Shown here piece by piece: positions 1 to 10,602 of a stretch of DNA of 46,404 nt (position 1 is its first letter; every line of letters begins with the position of its first letter). Position numbers and translations under genes: made by a program. Source of the stretch: Schoenoplectus triqueter (Eukaryota; Streptophyta; Magnoliopsida; Poales; Cyperaceae); NCBI GenBank assembly GCA_964058805.1, contig CAXKVV010000357.1, positions 1 to 46,404 of the forward strand, written 5' to 3'. Under the pieces are notes generated by a model. That model was given only the letters and a program-made list of their open reading frames with translations. It searched no databases and was not told the origin of the DNA.

Positions 1-166
1 CAATATACAGTTATATACCACTTCACATTTATATCAGTTGGAGGAATCAAATGGATGAGAACACAAATAGTATGTGCACTGATGAAACAGATAATTCCGA
101 ACCAGATGACTAGTGGCAGGTAGCGTTAAGATAATGATTGTTAATTTATTGTGAATATCTACTCAC

Positions 167-1071
167 CCAAGGAAATTTGTATTCTTCTTTTTTTTTGTCC
201 ACTTTAGAGGAAGATAAACCTGGATAAAACATAAAGGAGAAGAAATGAACAATGCAGTAAGCAGATTTCATAGCAATTAGGTGAAGGATGATAATAATTG
301 AATAAGGACATAACATCGAAGAAGTTAAGGCATGAATGATCGGAAATGAGAAGTAGGCATATGGGAGAGCTTACCAGTAAAAGATGCGGAAGCACCAAAA
401 GTTCTATAAGAAGAAGTTGTTGCTCCAAATGAAATTTGCTCGGCATTAACTAAATAAATATAGGGACCATGTGGTATAACAAGTTATTTGGATTGGATGA
501 TGAGAAAGAGTCCTACTTGATATTATTGGTCAAATAGTTTGTTGGTTACCTTTGACCTTGTGATCAGTTGGATTTGGCGTCCTCCTATTACAGAAGTCGG
601 CATGGTTCTGAGAAGAGAAAAGAAGAGGAGAAGAGAAGAGAAGAGCCATGAATAAACTTATCAATAAATTAATTAAATTAATTATAAGATGTGCAAAGTA
701 AAAGAAGGAGAACCTTGGCAGTTTTAATGTGCAGAAGCAAGTCGGTGTCCATGGGCTCCTCCTTGATGTGGGACGCTTCTCTGAAATACAATTTAGACGC
801 ATCTTGATTTGATTTGTTGGAGGAAGGAAAAGAAGAAAATAAATACATACTGCAATGCGATTTCATAAAGTATGATAAAGGGTAGAAATTAAAACATTTT
901 GGGGGGCATAGGCTTCTTCTGAGTGGGTCTTTTGGGCGCGAATTTCATCTGCCAGGAAGCAGAGAAGAGGAGCATTAGAAGAATTGAATTGAATTGAATT
1001 AAAGAAGAGCAGTAAGTAGATACCTTGCTAATAGAGGGGGTGGGTTTGGTATCATCGGATTCCTTCTTCAT
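167..1071 (-). CDS. RPC4-like: RNA polymerase III subunit RPC4-like, 5' half (partial)
   Basis: Six exons can be joined on the minus strand with matching phases: 1071-1024, 948-896, 780-714, 607-550, 449-375 and 219-167. They give about 118 residues from ATG at 1071; an upstream in-frame TTG is not a start. Visible marks are a basic Lys/Pro-rich KFAPKRPTQKK segment (about residues 18-28), an acidic KEEPMDTDLL motif, a QISFGATTSSYRTFG segment and KKKEEYKFPW at the end. In the RPC4/POLR3D family this order (KFxPK basic stretch, D-L-L segment, QVxFG, then E-x-PWDY) precedes the C-terminal core that joins RPC5 in a TFIIF-like subcomplex of Pol III. The remaining exons lie beyond the left edge, since no exon starting with the expected D-Y is visible in 1-166. 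The 5' leader is GA-rich. Exon structure is confident; the family name rests on remembered motifs, so it is moderate. Confidence 0.72.
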
Positions 1072-1089
1072 CCTCCTCGATTCAAGTCG

Positions 1090-1260
1090 AGTCAAGAGGT
1101 GGTGGTGAGAGAAAGCGAGAGCGAGAGAGAGAGGCGGCGGTGATGGGCTTCTAGCGAGGAGAGGAGAGGAGAGGAGAGGTAATGGGCTTCTAGCAGCGGT
1201 CTGATCAGAAGGAGAGGAGCGCCAGGTCGGTAATTTGTGGCTGCCCGTTCTGCCCAGATA
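1090..1260. promoter_or_regulatory. 5' leader/promoter-proximal region of the RPC4-like gene
   Basis: Purine-rich stretch (GAGCGAGAGAGAG, then repeated GAGGA units) directly upstream of the minus-strand start at 1071. On the minus strand this is a CT-rich leader of the kind common in plant 5' UTRs. It carries two near-identical short direct repeats containing TGGGCTTCTAGC (about 1143 and 1183). No TATA box was recognised. Confidence 0.35.
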
Positions 1261-1289
1261 ATTTTTTATTGCTAGGGTTCTAAATATAT

Positions 1290-2140
1290 CTCTATTATGG
1301 CTAAGTATAGTACGGAATGATACGATCTGAGAGCGGCACCATATGGTTGTCAGATATGGTACGGTACGATATGGTTTTGGATCCGTACTATAATTGTATT
1401 GTGTCTGCTTTTTTAATAAATTACTACGGTACGATAAGTAATAGTATAGAATCTAGATACGGCACGAAAGTATGACACGACATGAAATAAAAATACCGCA
1501 CGACACAACAGGAGTTGAGCATTTTGCAATTTTAACATTAAGTTAAGGACATGTTCCCAAATTTTAGCATCAATGTGATATTTTTGTTGTTCTGGTATCC
1601 ATAATAGCTTCTGAATCATATTTTAGCACAAGTAACAATGATCTAACTAACAAAATAATGACATTCGATGAGAAAATATTTCAGCCTCTGATTTGTTGAA
1701 CGATTGAGATAATGTAGAAAGTAGAATTCAAAATAAGTCGTGATTATACTCAATTGATTGAAAAAGAAGTTACCACTGTATCAAGTTTTGTCTCAAGTGA
1801 AAAGATCTTAGGGATGAACTAGCACTGTGAGGAAGAAGATTCATTTGCGACATACTTAAATCCATATATATACAACTGTGAAGGATATAATTATATATTA
1901 TTAAGAAATATTTATCATGATTAAGTCACATTATATTACATAAATATGAATATGATTAGACACAACATGATTAGACATGACACAATTAAGGATGACACGA
2001 TAGACACGGTGCATCTTATCTGTGTCATACCATAATCGTATCATGCCGTCCTTCTAACAATTTGAGACACAACACAACACGGCATGAAAAAATAAAAAGA
2101 TAAAAAATACACGACACTGCACAACATAAATTTAGAACAC
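1290..2140. repeat. Interspersed repeat rich in CACGACAC / TACGGTACGATA words
   Basis: Non-coding stretch with scattered short related words: TACGGTACGATATGG near 1360, ACGGCACGAAAG near 1460, CGCACGACACAACAG near 1497, GACACAACATGATTAG near 1960, GACACGATAGACACGG near 1994 and ACACAACACGGCATG near 2070. The two word-rich blocks (1300-1510 and 1950-2120) flank about 440 bp of plain AT-rich DNA, which suggests the two ends of one decayed mobile element. Family not recognised. Confidence 0.4.
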
Positions 2141-2195
2141 TACTTATAACCTTCAAATAAAGGCAGTTTCCCTCATATATATATATATATATATA

Positions 2196-2597
2196 GAGTG
2201 AGGCTATGGTGCTTCGCGAAGCACAAAACCTCCCGTACTTCGCGTCCGTATCTCGAATTTGAAAGTTCATACACCCGATCCAAACCGTTGAACATGATCT
2301 TCATATTGAACTATCTTTGGAGATCAAAATTTATATTTTTTTGATTTTTTTGCTATTTTTTAGATGGGTACAAAATCGCTAGTTTTGGATGGTGCAGAAA
2401 TCGTTAGATCAGCAAATTTTATACTCATTTAAAAAATAGCAAAAAAATTCAAAAAAATATAAAATTTGATCTCCAAAGATATTTCAATATGAAGATCATG
2501 TTCAACGGTTTGGATCGAGCGTATGAACTTTCAAATTCGAGATACGGATGCGAAGCACGGGAGGTTTTGTGCTTCGCGAAGCACCATAGCCTCACTC
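2196..2597. mobile_element. Foldback MITE, family A (copy 1)
   Basis: About 402 bp beginning GAGTGAGGCTATGGTGC and ending with its inverse, followed by a GCTTCGCGAAGC palindrome at each end. The whole element folds back on itself around a centre near 2395. It has no coding capacity; short ORFs crossing it are artefacts. It sits in a TA microsatellite, so its target duplication is unclear. A copy at 44288-44690 differs at only about three positions. The latter copy has a 9-bp duplication, which suggests a Mutator-like (MULE) source of transposase. Confidence 0.85.
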
Positions 2598-3970
2598 TCT
2601 CTATATATATATATATATTTCTATATATATTTCTGCACATCTATTTATACTTTTATGCTTATATATACTATCAAAATAAATATTCAGTTGAGATTAATTG
2701 ATTTTATAAAAAATGATAGTTTAGATTTTAATCAAATCTATTTTTCTTCTTTGTTTTGTTTGTTATTTTCTATCATATATTTATAGGAGGTCTAAAAATA
2801 AAAAAAATTATATCAAATAAATTAAACATAAATTATTATAAAATTTTATTATACAAAAGAAAATAATTCTATTTAAAAATTTAAGGATCTTTGTAATTGA
2901 TTTAGATATAAATTATAACTATGTAAAATATATCATTCATTTAGAATAAAATTAGTGCTAGATACAAATATTTTTAAAATTAAGAGCACAATGGATAAAT
3001 TTTGTACTACTTATACTATAATATTTATATATGTATTGGACATGTTTATTGGTGTTTAGTATTTTTAATGTTGAAATGTCCTTAATCGAATAGTACAAAT
3101 TAATGTTTTCAAAAACTAGCGGTTCAAATTTTAGTCAATAATATTTTTTCTCTCCATTTATTTGCGATTTTTATTATGCATATAAGAGGTCTAAAAAGAA
3201 CTTGTTCATCAAATAGATTAACAATCAACTATTATTATTTAAAAAAAACAAACTATCCAATATAGTCTTATTAATGCATTTAAATAATGTTGTTAATGAA
3301 AAAACTTTTCTATTTTCATTTTTATTATTTTATTTTATTTTATTTTATATTATTTTTGTGTGTAGCATCAAGTTCATCTCAAATTCTGAAACAATTCTTC
3401 TTTGCCCTAAAATTATATTTTTTTTGTAATTATTATAGTACAACACATTCAAAAATTATATTATATTAACAGATTTGTAGTATCATATTTCTTTAATTCA
3501 AAGTAAATTAAAATTGATATAAGAAATAAAAAATATTCTGCTGCAATGTTCAGCATTTTTGTGTCTGATATTTTTACTTCTCTTGACAGAACATTTTTCT
3601 TGAATAAATTGTGTTTGTTAGGACAATGATATTTATAGAAATTTAGTTGTTCTAAAAAAATTTATTATTAAAAAATATTTTCAACGTATGTATTTTTATG
3701 ATCATATTTTATTAGATTAATAAAATTACTATTTTCGAAGGAACATAAGAGTTGATTTTATATAATACACTATTCTTTAAATATAAATTAGTTGTACTAC
3801 CGTAGAATTTTATTTTTTATTACTCGTTATTAAATTAAAATTTTGCTTATATTTTTATTAAATTAGAAGGTATTTGTATATCTATATTATTTTAGAAAGC
3901 ATGTAATGAATATATTCATCATTTTTATTGTATAAAGCATGTAATGAATATGTTCATCCTTTTCATTTTA
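2598..3970. other. AT-rich intergenic DNA with one dispersed-repeat fragment
   Basis: Over 75% AT by eye. The block 2829-2995 resembles 17060-17220 and 25905-26005, sharing a TAATTGA-TTAGATATAAATTATA...GTAAAATATAT...ATTTATAATAAAATTA pattern; it is probably a decayed dispersed repeat. No gene seen; the 60-90 codon ORFs here are low-complexity. Confidence 0.4.
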
Positions 3971-3975
3971 TCCAG

Positions 3976-4130
3976 ATGTGAAACGTCTGAAATATCGCTC
4001 TCACCTCGCCCAGGTGGAACAGATTACAAATAGGATAAAATCGATGGAGGAGATTGACCTATCGATGGAAAAAGAACTCGTCAATTACACATTGCAGTCC
4101 TATTTTCGTACTTATTTCTTGTCTAAATGA
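3976..4130 (+). pseudogene. Exon-like fragment, basic/coiled-coil-like, unidentified
   Basis: After a good acceptor (TTTTATCCAG) an open frame reads about 50 residues, beginning VKRLKYRSHLAQVEQI and including KSMEEIDLSMEKELVN, to a TGA at about 4128. Charged residues with heptad-like hydrophobic spacing suggest a coiled coil. No donor is visible before the stop, and no partner exon was found. I do not recognise the family; it may be the 3' exon of a lost gene or a pseudogene relic. Confidence 0.35.
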
Positions 4131-5508
4131 TGTTATGTTTTTTCACTAATGTTATCGAGCTCTTAGTAAGTTTTCTGTAAAATAGTGGAACTCGCCAATT
4201 AGACGAGCATAGAGAATGTTATTAACTTATTATATATGGTTGCAAGTAGTAGATGTCTGAAAAGATATATATAGCTTCTATTTATGAGAAGAGGAAATTT
4301 TTATTCCCCCCGTGTCAGTCCTCATCTCCGTCTCCCGGGCTCAAAACCCATCTAAATTTTTTATGCACGTGACTTGGCCATCAGTTCTTTCTTCTCCATT
4401 CACATCCAGTTTACATTTTTCTCTCTGTTACCATTCAAACACTTCGAAAGCAACTTCAATCTCTCTTTACCCTAGCAGCAATCTCTCTTACTCTCTCTCT
4501 CTTTTGGAAAATAGATTCGATTTTAGATCACACAAGCGGCTCAGTCGTTACTTCTTAGAACTCCCTCACTTAACTTCTTATCTCCACCATTTTGATTTGA
4601 ATTAACCATGAATTTATCTCGGATTGTTAGTGGAAATGTCAGACGACTCGACCAATTTTGTTCCAAACCTGTTTACTCTCATCTCCAACTTTGATGCCAT
4701 CTCTTGAGTGAGGAAAGCAGAGAGAATCTTCAGTACTATCTCCGCAACTCGAGAGTTCTAGAAGAAGTGGTCAGATCTAGATGTCAGCCAGAACAGGTTT
4801 ATCGCTCTATGTGTTGGATTACTGATTTTCCTTACTACTATATTGCTATATTATTCGTCATCCAATGATTTGAGTTTCAAGTTAAATAAGATAATTAGTA
4901 ATTCAGCCTATTGATTAGTAAGAAATAATCGACTATGTTGGAGTAGTTAAGTTTGTTTTTAGGTACATGAACAAGAAGCAAAAGGCTGCCTTATCCTTCT
5001 CTCTGTGTACTTCTGCCTAGAATACGGATGCATAAGTCATCAGTGCTTGCTCAAGTCAATATTTTTCTATATAGACTATCCATGTCATCTCCACTTGTCT
5101 AGTTGCAGTTATTTAAGTTAACAGGATGGCTCAGATGGCTACAAGAATAAGGGATGATAATAGTTTGAATTAGTACACAGAACAAAGAAATTAATGAACT
5201 TGTCTTTATGTCATTGTTGTCACATATACTACATGTTAAGTATTATACAAATTATATTATTCATCATCACAAGCATTTATGTTGTTTGTATCAGCTTATT
5301 ATAATTAATTTTAGTAACTTCCTTCTGCCAGACATATTTCATCTGTTTGGTTTTTAAACTTTTCTTATTTAAAGTATTTGTTTTATTCAAAGCAGATATT
5401 TGAATTTAGCTTTGCAAGTGTTGAATGTTATGATACTAGGTTAGGTAATTCTTTGAGTTTGGAATTATTACAAATTATTTATCTGTTGATTTTATCCACA
5501 AATGCAAG
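4131..5508. other. Intergenic, pyrimidine-rich leader-like patch, no supported gene
   Basis: A CT-rich patch (about 4430-4510) followed by an ATG at about 4609 gives only 28 codons. The 97-codon ORF at 4312-4605 is Ser/Leu-rich low-complexity translation. Nothing here could be connected to the MSBP-like exon downstream. Confidence 0.3.
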
Positions 5509-5900
5509 ATATTTTATGGGTCAGGTGGACCGTATACATTATTTTCGAGACGAGATGCGAGTCGAGCCATGGATAAGATGTCTTTTGAACTACAGGATCT
5601 AACAAGTGACATCTCGAGCCTCAGCCCTTTCGAGCTTGATGCGCTACAAAATTGGGAGTACAAATTTATTAACAAGTATGTTACGATGGGTACCATTAAG
5701 AAACCTTAGGTGGTGTCATAAGGGGTTGTTGTTGTTGGCCCGAACACTACTAAGAGTGCTCCAGAGAGCCATTCAGATGTGGCAAAAATAGTACCTAAGA
5801 TAGGGTGAAGCGAAGGAGGATACTAGTTCGGCGGGAAAAGATGATGATGTTAAGGAAAGTAGGCCTGATGATGGGGCAAAAAAGGAATAATTAATGGAAA
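5509..5900 (+). pseudogene. MSBP-like: Membrane steroid-binding protein (MSBP/MAPR) exon relic
   Basis: Following a plausible acceptor (AAATGCAAG) the frame from 5509 reads IFYGSGGPYTLFSRRDASRA, then a KMSFE segment, DLTSDISSLSPFELDALQNW and EYKFINKYVTMGTIKK up to a TAG at 5706. This matches the second half of the plant MSBP cytochrome-b5-like heme/steroid-binding domain (FYGPGGPY, DASRALAKMSFE, DLTGDI, ELEALQDWEYKF, KYVxVGTIKK). Downstream the same frame has stops at 5706 and 5718 but still codes Pro/Ser-rich tail-like residues, then breaks up. No first exon with the membrane anchor or the N-terminal half of the domain was found upstream to 4100. The domain exon is strikingly well kept for a relic: either recently disabled, or an exon whose donor I failed to place. 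The family assignment is confident; the gene's status is inferred. Confidence 0.7.
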
Positions 5901-5929
5901 AAGGTTTTCTAGATCGAGTCATGCATGGA

Positions 5930-7090
5930 GCTTATTGTAGCTGTTTATTTAGGTAATTATTTGATTGCTAGATGATGTATGAGGTGACTCTTATATTTGA
6001 AATATCTTGACATATTAGGTGTTGTCTGATAATAATTAACTTCCTCGTAATAAAAGCTCCATATCTCAATATCAAATTAAATGAGGAATGATGCAAGGGC
6101 AAATTATATCACGATAATAGATTGGTTTTGAGATATAAAGGAAACATTGTTTGTTTCTAAAGTACCTCTAACTTTTGTTATTTCTATTAGTTAGGTAAAC
6201 TGCTCAGCACTTCGCACTTCTGCAGAAAAGAAACTGAGTCAAGCAGAATAATTCATGAGAAACAATATTTATTGGTGCTTAAGAAAAGGAGATGATTTTC
6301 AAGTTAATTTATATATTATTTTACTTTAAGATGTCATGTCATTACCAATGCAGATTTTAGGAAGCAATTTAGACTTGGTATCTGGAGAGAAAGAGGCATG
6401 GTTTGAGGAAACTGTTAAGTAGATTGATAAGAATAGTTAAATCCTTATGTCTTCAGTTTTCATCTCAATACACTATTTCTAATTATGAGATTTACTGATT
6501 GCCAAAAAGATTATTTGTTCCTGAAATTATTGAACGCAAGGAACAACTTGAGAAATATACATCTAATTTTGGTGGAATAGGAACCCATATTATAAAGATT
6601 TAATTAAAAGGGGTTTGATTATATATTAGTAGGTTCACCTTATTTTTTAATAGATTTTAAAATACTAGTTATTTTTATGAAGTCATATATAGATGGAAGA
6701 ATTTACAAATTAAGGCATCCATGCAAGAACTAAAGGAGACTCAGATTCATTGGCATGGCATTAATTGTTAGGGTTTTGCTTTTGAATTTTAAGATATCTC
6801 TATATTGTATTTCTCTCTTGTTCCCTTATTTTACTGGTTTGACATAATTAGCAATTGATTTAAGAAGTTTGGGCCATTATGTACAAAACCCATCAAATCA
6901 AACTGAACTACTCAAATTTTGTGTCAATTTTAATTGCAGATTTAGTTCACATTGTAAAGTATTTGGATGAAATTATTTTTAACATTTTATAATTTCTCAT
7001 ACAAGTTTAAATTGTTGGTTGCATGGTTTGGGCCAATATTTTTTCATTTGGAATGGCTGAATGTAAATTTTATTTACTTTTAATTTACTT
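5930..7090 (+). other. AT-rich DNA with weak exon-like islands
   Basis: Two islands look protein-like. One follows an acceptor at 6354 (ILGSNLDLVSGEKEAWFEET, stop shortly after). The other is near 6505-6600 (FVPEIIERKEQLEKYTSNFG). Neither has clean splice sites on both sides, and stops interrupt the joins. They could be relics of the same lost gene as 3976-4130 and 7100-7183. Function unknown. Confidence 0.2.
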
Positions 7091-7099
7091 TTTTTGTAG

Positions 7100-7183
7100 T
7101 ATGTTATCAAGAAAGATCGTACGGTGTTAGCATACAAACTTCTTAGTGATGCTAACAATATGAAGAAGAAGCTACTTCAATAG
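7100..7183 (+). pseudogene. Possible 3'-terminal exon, unidentified
   Basis: A T-rich tract ending TTTTTTTGTAG precedes an open frame of 27 codons with Lys-rich end (LAYKLLSDANNMKKKLLQ) and a TAG stop. The acceptor context is good, but no matching upstream exon with a valid donor could be joined. Family not recognised. Confidence 0.25.
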
Positions 7184-7499
7184 TCAAAGCTTTTACCGTT
7201 GAATACATTTCTTTCTGTTTTCAGTCGTTATTTAGATTATATTTTGAAAGCCTCTGTGGTTTGCATTCTTCTCATTGGCTACTTGATCTCAAGTAGTTTC
7301 ATTTGCATTGTTTAGTATAATGAATTCTATATTGATACGATTTGTGTGGATATAACTAATGCTGGTTTTATTACTTATTTTGAATTGATTTTCTCATTGT
7401 ATTTATTATGTTACTGGTAAGCACCCAATTGTCACTATAATTCCTTATAAAATATAAACGTTAGATAGCTAATTATGAATACCAACATTAGATTTATAT

Positions 7500-8595
7500 A
7501 TACATATATATTAACAGGTGTTACTTAGAAAGATAAACACCAAAATTTTTATTCTAAACGCCAAATTTTCAATTATGTACATCTATAATAAAAATATAAA
7601 AACAAGCATATATACGCTTTATTTAGAAGTATAAATGTTTAATTTTTAATTATGAGCACTGATATTAGAAATACAAACACACAAGTATTTATAAGCATTA
7701 CTTAGAAATATAAATAATATATCACAAATTATAAATACCATCGTCAAATATATATACATCTTATTTCCAATTATGAACACCGTTGTCAGAAATATAAACA
7801 CAAACATATATAAGCATTATTTAAAAAATATAAATATCTAGTTTTCAATTATTAACATCGATGTCAAAAAATTGAACACTACATCGTCAATTATAAATAG
7901 CGACGTCAAATATATAAACACATGATTTCCAATTATAAACAATATTGTCATAAATATAAACACAAGTTTAAATAGGCGTTACTTAGAAATATAAACAAAT
8001 AATTTTCAATTATGAACACCACCATTAAAAATATAAACATACAAATATTTATAAGCATCACTTAGAAATATAAATATCACACTGTCAATTATAAATACCA
8101 ACATAAAAAATATAAACACACTATAGCATATATTGAAATTACTTAAAAATGTAAACACCAATAATATAAATAAAAACATCATCGTCAGAAATATAAACAC
8201 AAGCATATATAGGCATTACATAGAAATATAAATATATAATTTGTAATTATTAGCATCGACGTCATAAATATGAACACCACATCGTCAATTATAAACAACA
8301 ATGTCAGATATATAAACACATGATTTTTAATTATGAACACTACTATCAGAAATATAAGCACAAATTTATATAGACATTACTTAGAAATATAAATACCTGA
8401 TTTTCAAGTATGAACACCACCATTAGAAATATAAACACATAAGTATCTATAAGCATTACTTAGAAATATAAATACCAGATCGTTAATTATAAATATCGAC
8501 ATCAAAAAATATTAACACACAAACATACATTGAAATTACTTAAAAAATATAAACACCGGAAATATAAATAAAAACATTTTAGTCCATACATATAA
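7500..8595. repeat. AT-rich tandem array, ~80 bp unit, ~405 bp higher-order period
   Basis: The word ATTACTTAGAAATATAAA and variants recur near 7518, 7616, 7695, 7825, 7978, 8064, 8146, 8223, 8384, 8465 and 8546. The basic step is 77-98 bp; some gaps are about twice that. Blocks starting at 7978, 8064 and 8146 are matched best by blocks at 8384, 8465 and 8546, about 400-406 bp later, so a five-unit higher-order repeat is present. Each unit also contains AATTATGAACACC and GTCAGAAATATAAACAC-like words. No coding potential; the 66-codon minus ORF at 8006-8206 is repeat translation. Confidence 0.75.
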
Positions 8596-9027
8596 ACATG
8601 GGCGGATGCAGGATTTTAGTCGGGGGGGGAGGAGGGAGGGGGGGCAAATATCGGATTGTAATAGCTTATCGGGTTTAAATCCATTAACTAATCGGGTACT
8701 AAATAAAAAATAATAATTTAATATATATTCTTACCTAATAAAAAATTTATTAGAATAATAGCATTTTATATATTAAAAATAATAATAAAATAAAGCTCAA
8801 AGTAATAGATAATCAAATTGATGAAGAAAATTTTGGTCTATAAAACTTTATATTTTGATATCTCTGCATAATTATTTCATTATACATGATATTAAATATT
8901 TTTTTCTCAATAAAATTAATCAGACAATCTAGGAGGGCAAAAAAAATTTCCAGGGGGGAGGCAAACTACCGAAAGTATTACCGAAAAGCACTGGCCCCCC
9001 TGGGCTACTGTGCATCTGCCCCTACAT
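8596..9027. mobile_element. Putative small DNA transposon with imperfect inverted ends
   Basis: Left end reads GGGCGGATGCAGGATTT followed by a G-run; the right end (CCCCCCTGGG...CATCTGCCCCTAC) is roughly its inverse. The interior is AT-rich and non-coding. The GGGCGGATGCAGGATTT...CATCTGCCCC arrangement resembles a common plant non-autonomous element type. Target duplication not resolved. It abuts the tandem array, so it may have inserted in it. Confidence 0.45.
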
Positions 9028-9274
9028 ATAAATATTTTAGTTAATTAAATCATATACTGCGTGCCATTACAGTTGTCACCTGGGTGACTATTAACTAGTA
9101 GTTAATCACTTCCTTCCTCTCCAAGACTTACTACCGACTTGCCATTTTCGGAAAATTCTGTTAGAGGACGGGAGCGGGGGACAGAAGCCCGGGTACTATT
9201 AGCAGGACCCCTATGAGAATATATATATATATTATTTTTTTGCGTCCGCTTCTATTTACATCTCTCTCCTACTA

Positions 9275-9425
9275 GTGTATTAAAATCGGGACGGGTCGGG
9301 TCGGGTCGGGATGGGTTATGGCGGGTCGACGGGTTTTGACGGGACGGGTCAACGGGTTACGGCGGGGCGGGTTAGCACGAGTCTAATTCGGGGGGTTTGG
9401 CCGCGACCCATCCTAGACCCGTCGG
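9275..9425. repeat. GC-rich degenerate minisatellite (CGGGT units)
   Basis: Tandem and dispersed GGGTC/ACGGGT units (GACGGGTCGGGTCGGG, then GGGTCGACGGGTTTTGACGG and similar), with reverse-oriented ACCCGTC at the right side near 9417. Strong base-composition contrast to the AT-rich surroundings. No open frame of interest. Confidence 0.5.
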
Positions 9426-9439
9426 GTTATTTGGTATTT

Positions 9440-9930
9440 TTTGCTGGATCTGGCCTGATGACCGGACCATTGTAAATTGGCCAATCTCGTTTATTATCAT
9501 AACTACGCCAATGACCAAACCATGTGTTAATGTAGTACTGTACTGGGTGTGCTATATAATAGCATGATGCTGGGACCGAGTTTAAAACTCGGTTCCAGGT
9601 GTACTGGGCCGAGTTTAAAACTCGATCTAGACACCTGTAATTTTCAAATATACTGCGTGTGTTTATTTTAATTTTTGTTGTAATATTTTAGATCAATCTA
9701 CTGACTGTTGTGTTTTATTTTTAATATAACACACAAACGTAAAAAAAAATTACCTGGACCCGAGTTTGAAACTCGGGTCCGGGTAATTTTTTTTCATTTC
9801 TGTGTAAAAAAAAAAAGAAAAAAACCAAACCCGAGTTTCAAACTCGGGTCTAGCTATTTATGCAAAAGCGAGGAGAGAGATGGCGAGTTTGTTATATTTA
9901 TTTGTTTTATTTACTAAATAAAAAAATCTA
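9440..9930. mobile_element. Partial copy of the GAGTTTAAACTC-palindrome element
   Basis: Four palindromes of the form ACCGAGTTT[A/G/C]AAACTCGGT occur at about 9572-9597, 9606-9628, 9756-9780 and 9829-9849. The segment 9440-9575 is the reverse complement of 14990-15110, matching through AACACATGG, TTGGCGTAGTTATG and AACGAGATTG. The end near 9905-9930 (TTTATTTACTAAATAAAAAAATC) resembles the end of the larger element at 15620-15645. So this is a deletion derivative or broken copy in the opposite orientation. The 69-codon ORF across it is palindrome translation. Confidence 0.6.
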
Positions 9931-10600
9931 CAGACATCTGCCAAATTTCTAAGAGTTAGAAATAGAAAGTTTAAAATATTTCCAAAAAAAAAACTCTATT
10001 GAAAGAAAATTTTAAATATTATTTAAAATGTATACTACTAATAATAATACAATTAAGCCCATGATATTGATACCTGAATGGAATTGTGGGCCATATTACA
10101 AATGGGGTTGGGGCTTTATTTCTATTTAGCTTTGCCGTGGTATCTATCTGCCCCTCAATATGAATCATGACCCTCATCACTCTCTCTCTCTCTCTGTAAA
10201 TGCGGATAGTTTTGTATATGCATACATTGCCATTTCTGTAAATTTTAATGACATTGATTGCAACAGATGCCATGCCCTTTGGAATAAAAAAAAAAGTTAA
10301 AAAGTTGGATACATCGACAATTTAATTGTATTATCTTCTCTGTTTTCTCAAAACAAAAACAAAAAAGTAATATATGAAAACCCTTTTCATATATTAGTTG
10401 GATTGCGCCTGCATCAACAAAATCACATATTTGGAGCTAGCAGACATGCTTCTAATAACAAGGCAATGATACTGGGAATCAAAAGTAGGCAAGTTATTGT
10501 GTAGTCGAGTCGAGTCGAGTCTAGCACCACAACACTTAATTATGCAATGTACAGATAGCAATCAATTAAAACAGTAGCTGGCATTCAGAGAGGCGACAAG
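9931..10600. other. Intergenic, 3' flank of the lectin kinase gene
   Basis: AT-rich, with a short CT microsatellite near 10178-10194 and a small (GAGTC)n run near 10505-10521. No gene recognised; contains the likely 3' UTR/polyadenylation zone of the minus-strand kinase gene. Confidence 0.4.
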
Positions 10601-10602
10601 GG

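Noticed and set aside
51..113. Plus-strand acidic C-terminal-like frame (DETDNSEPDD then stop)
   Set aside because: Only about 20 codons, no supporting upstream sequence in the window, and it lies in the expected intron or 3' region of the minus-strand RPC4-like gene.
4312..4605. 97-codon plus-strand ORF
   Set aside because: Ser/Leu-rich translation of a CT-rich patch, no family features and no good start context.
7500..8595. CRISPR-like regular repeats
   Set aside because: Eukaryotic nuclear DNA, units are contiguous and diverged with no unique spacers; it is a tandem array.
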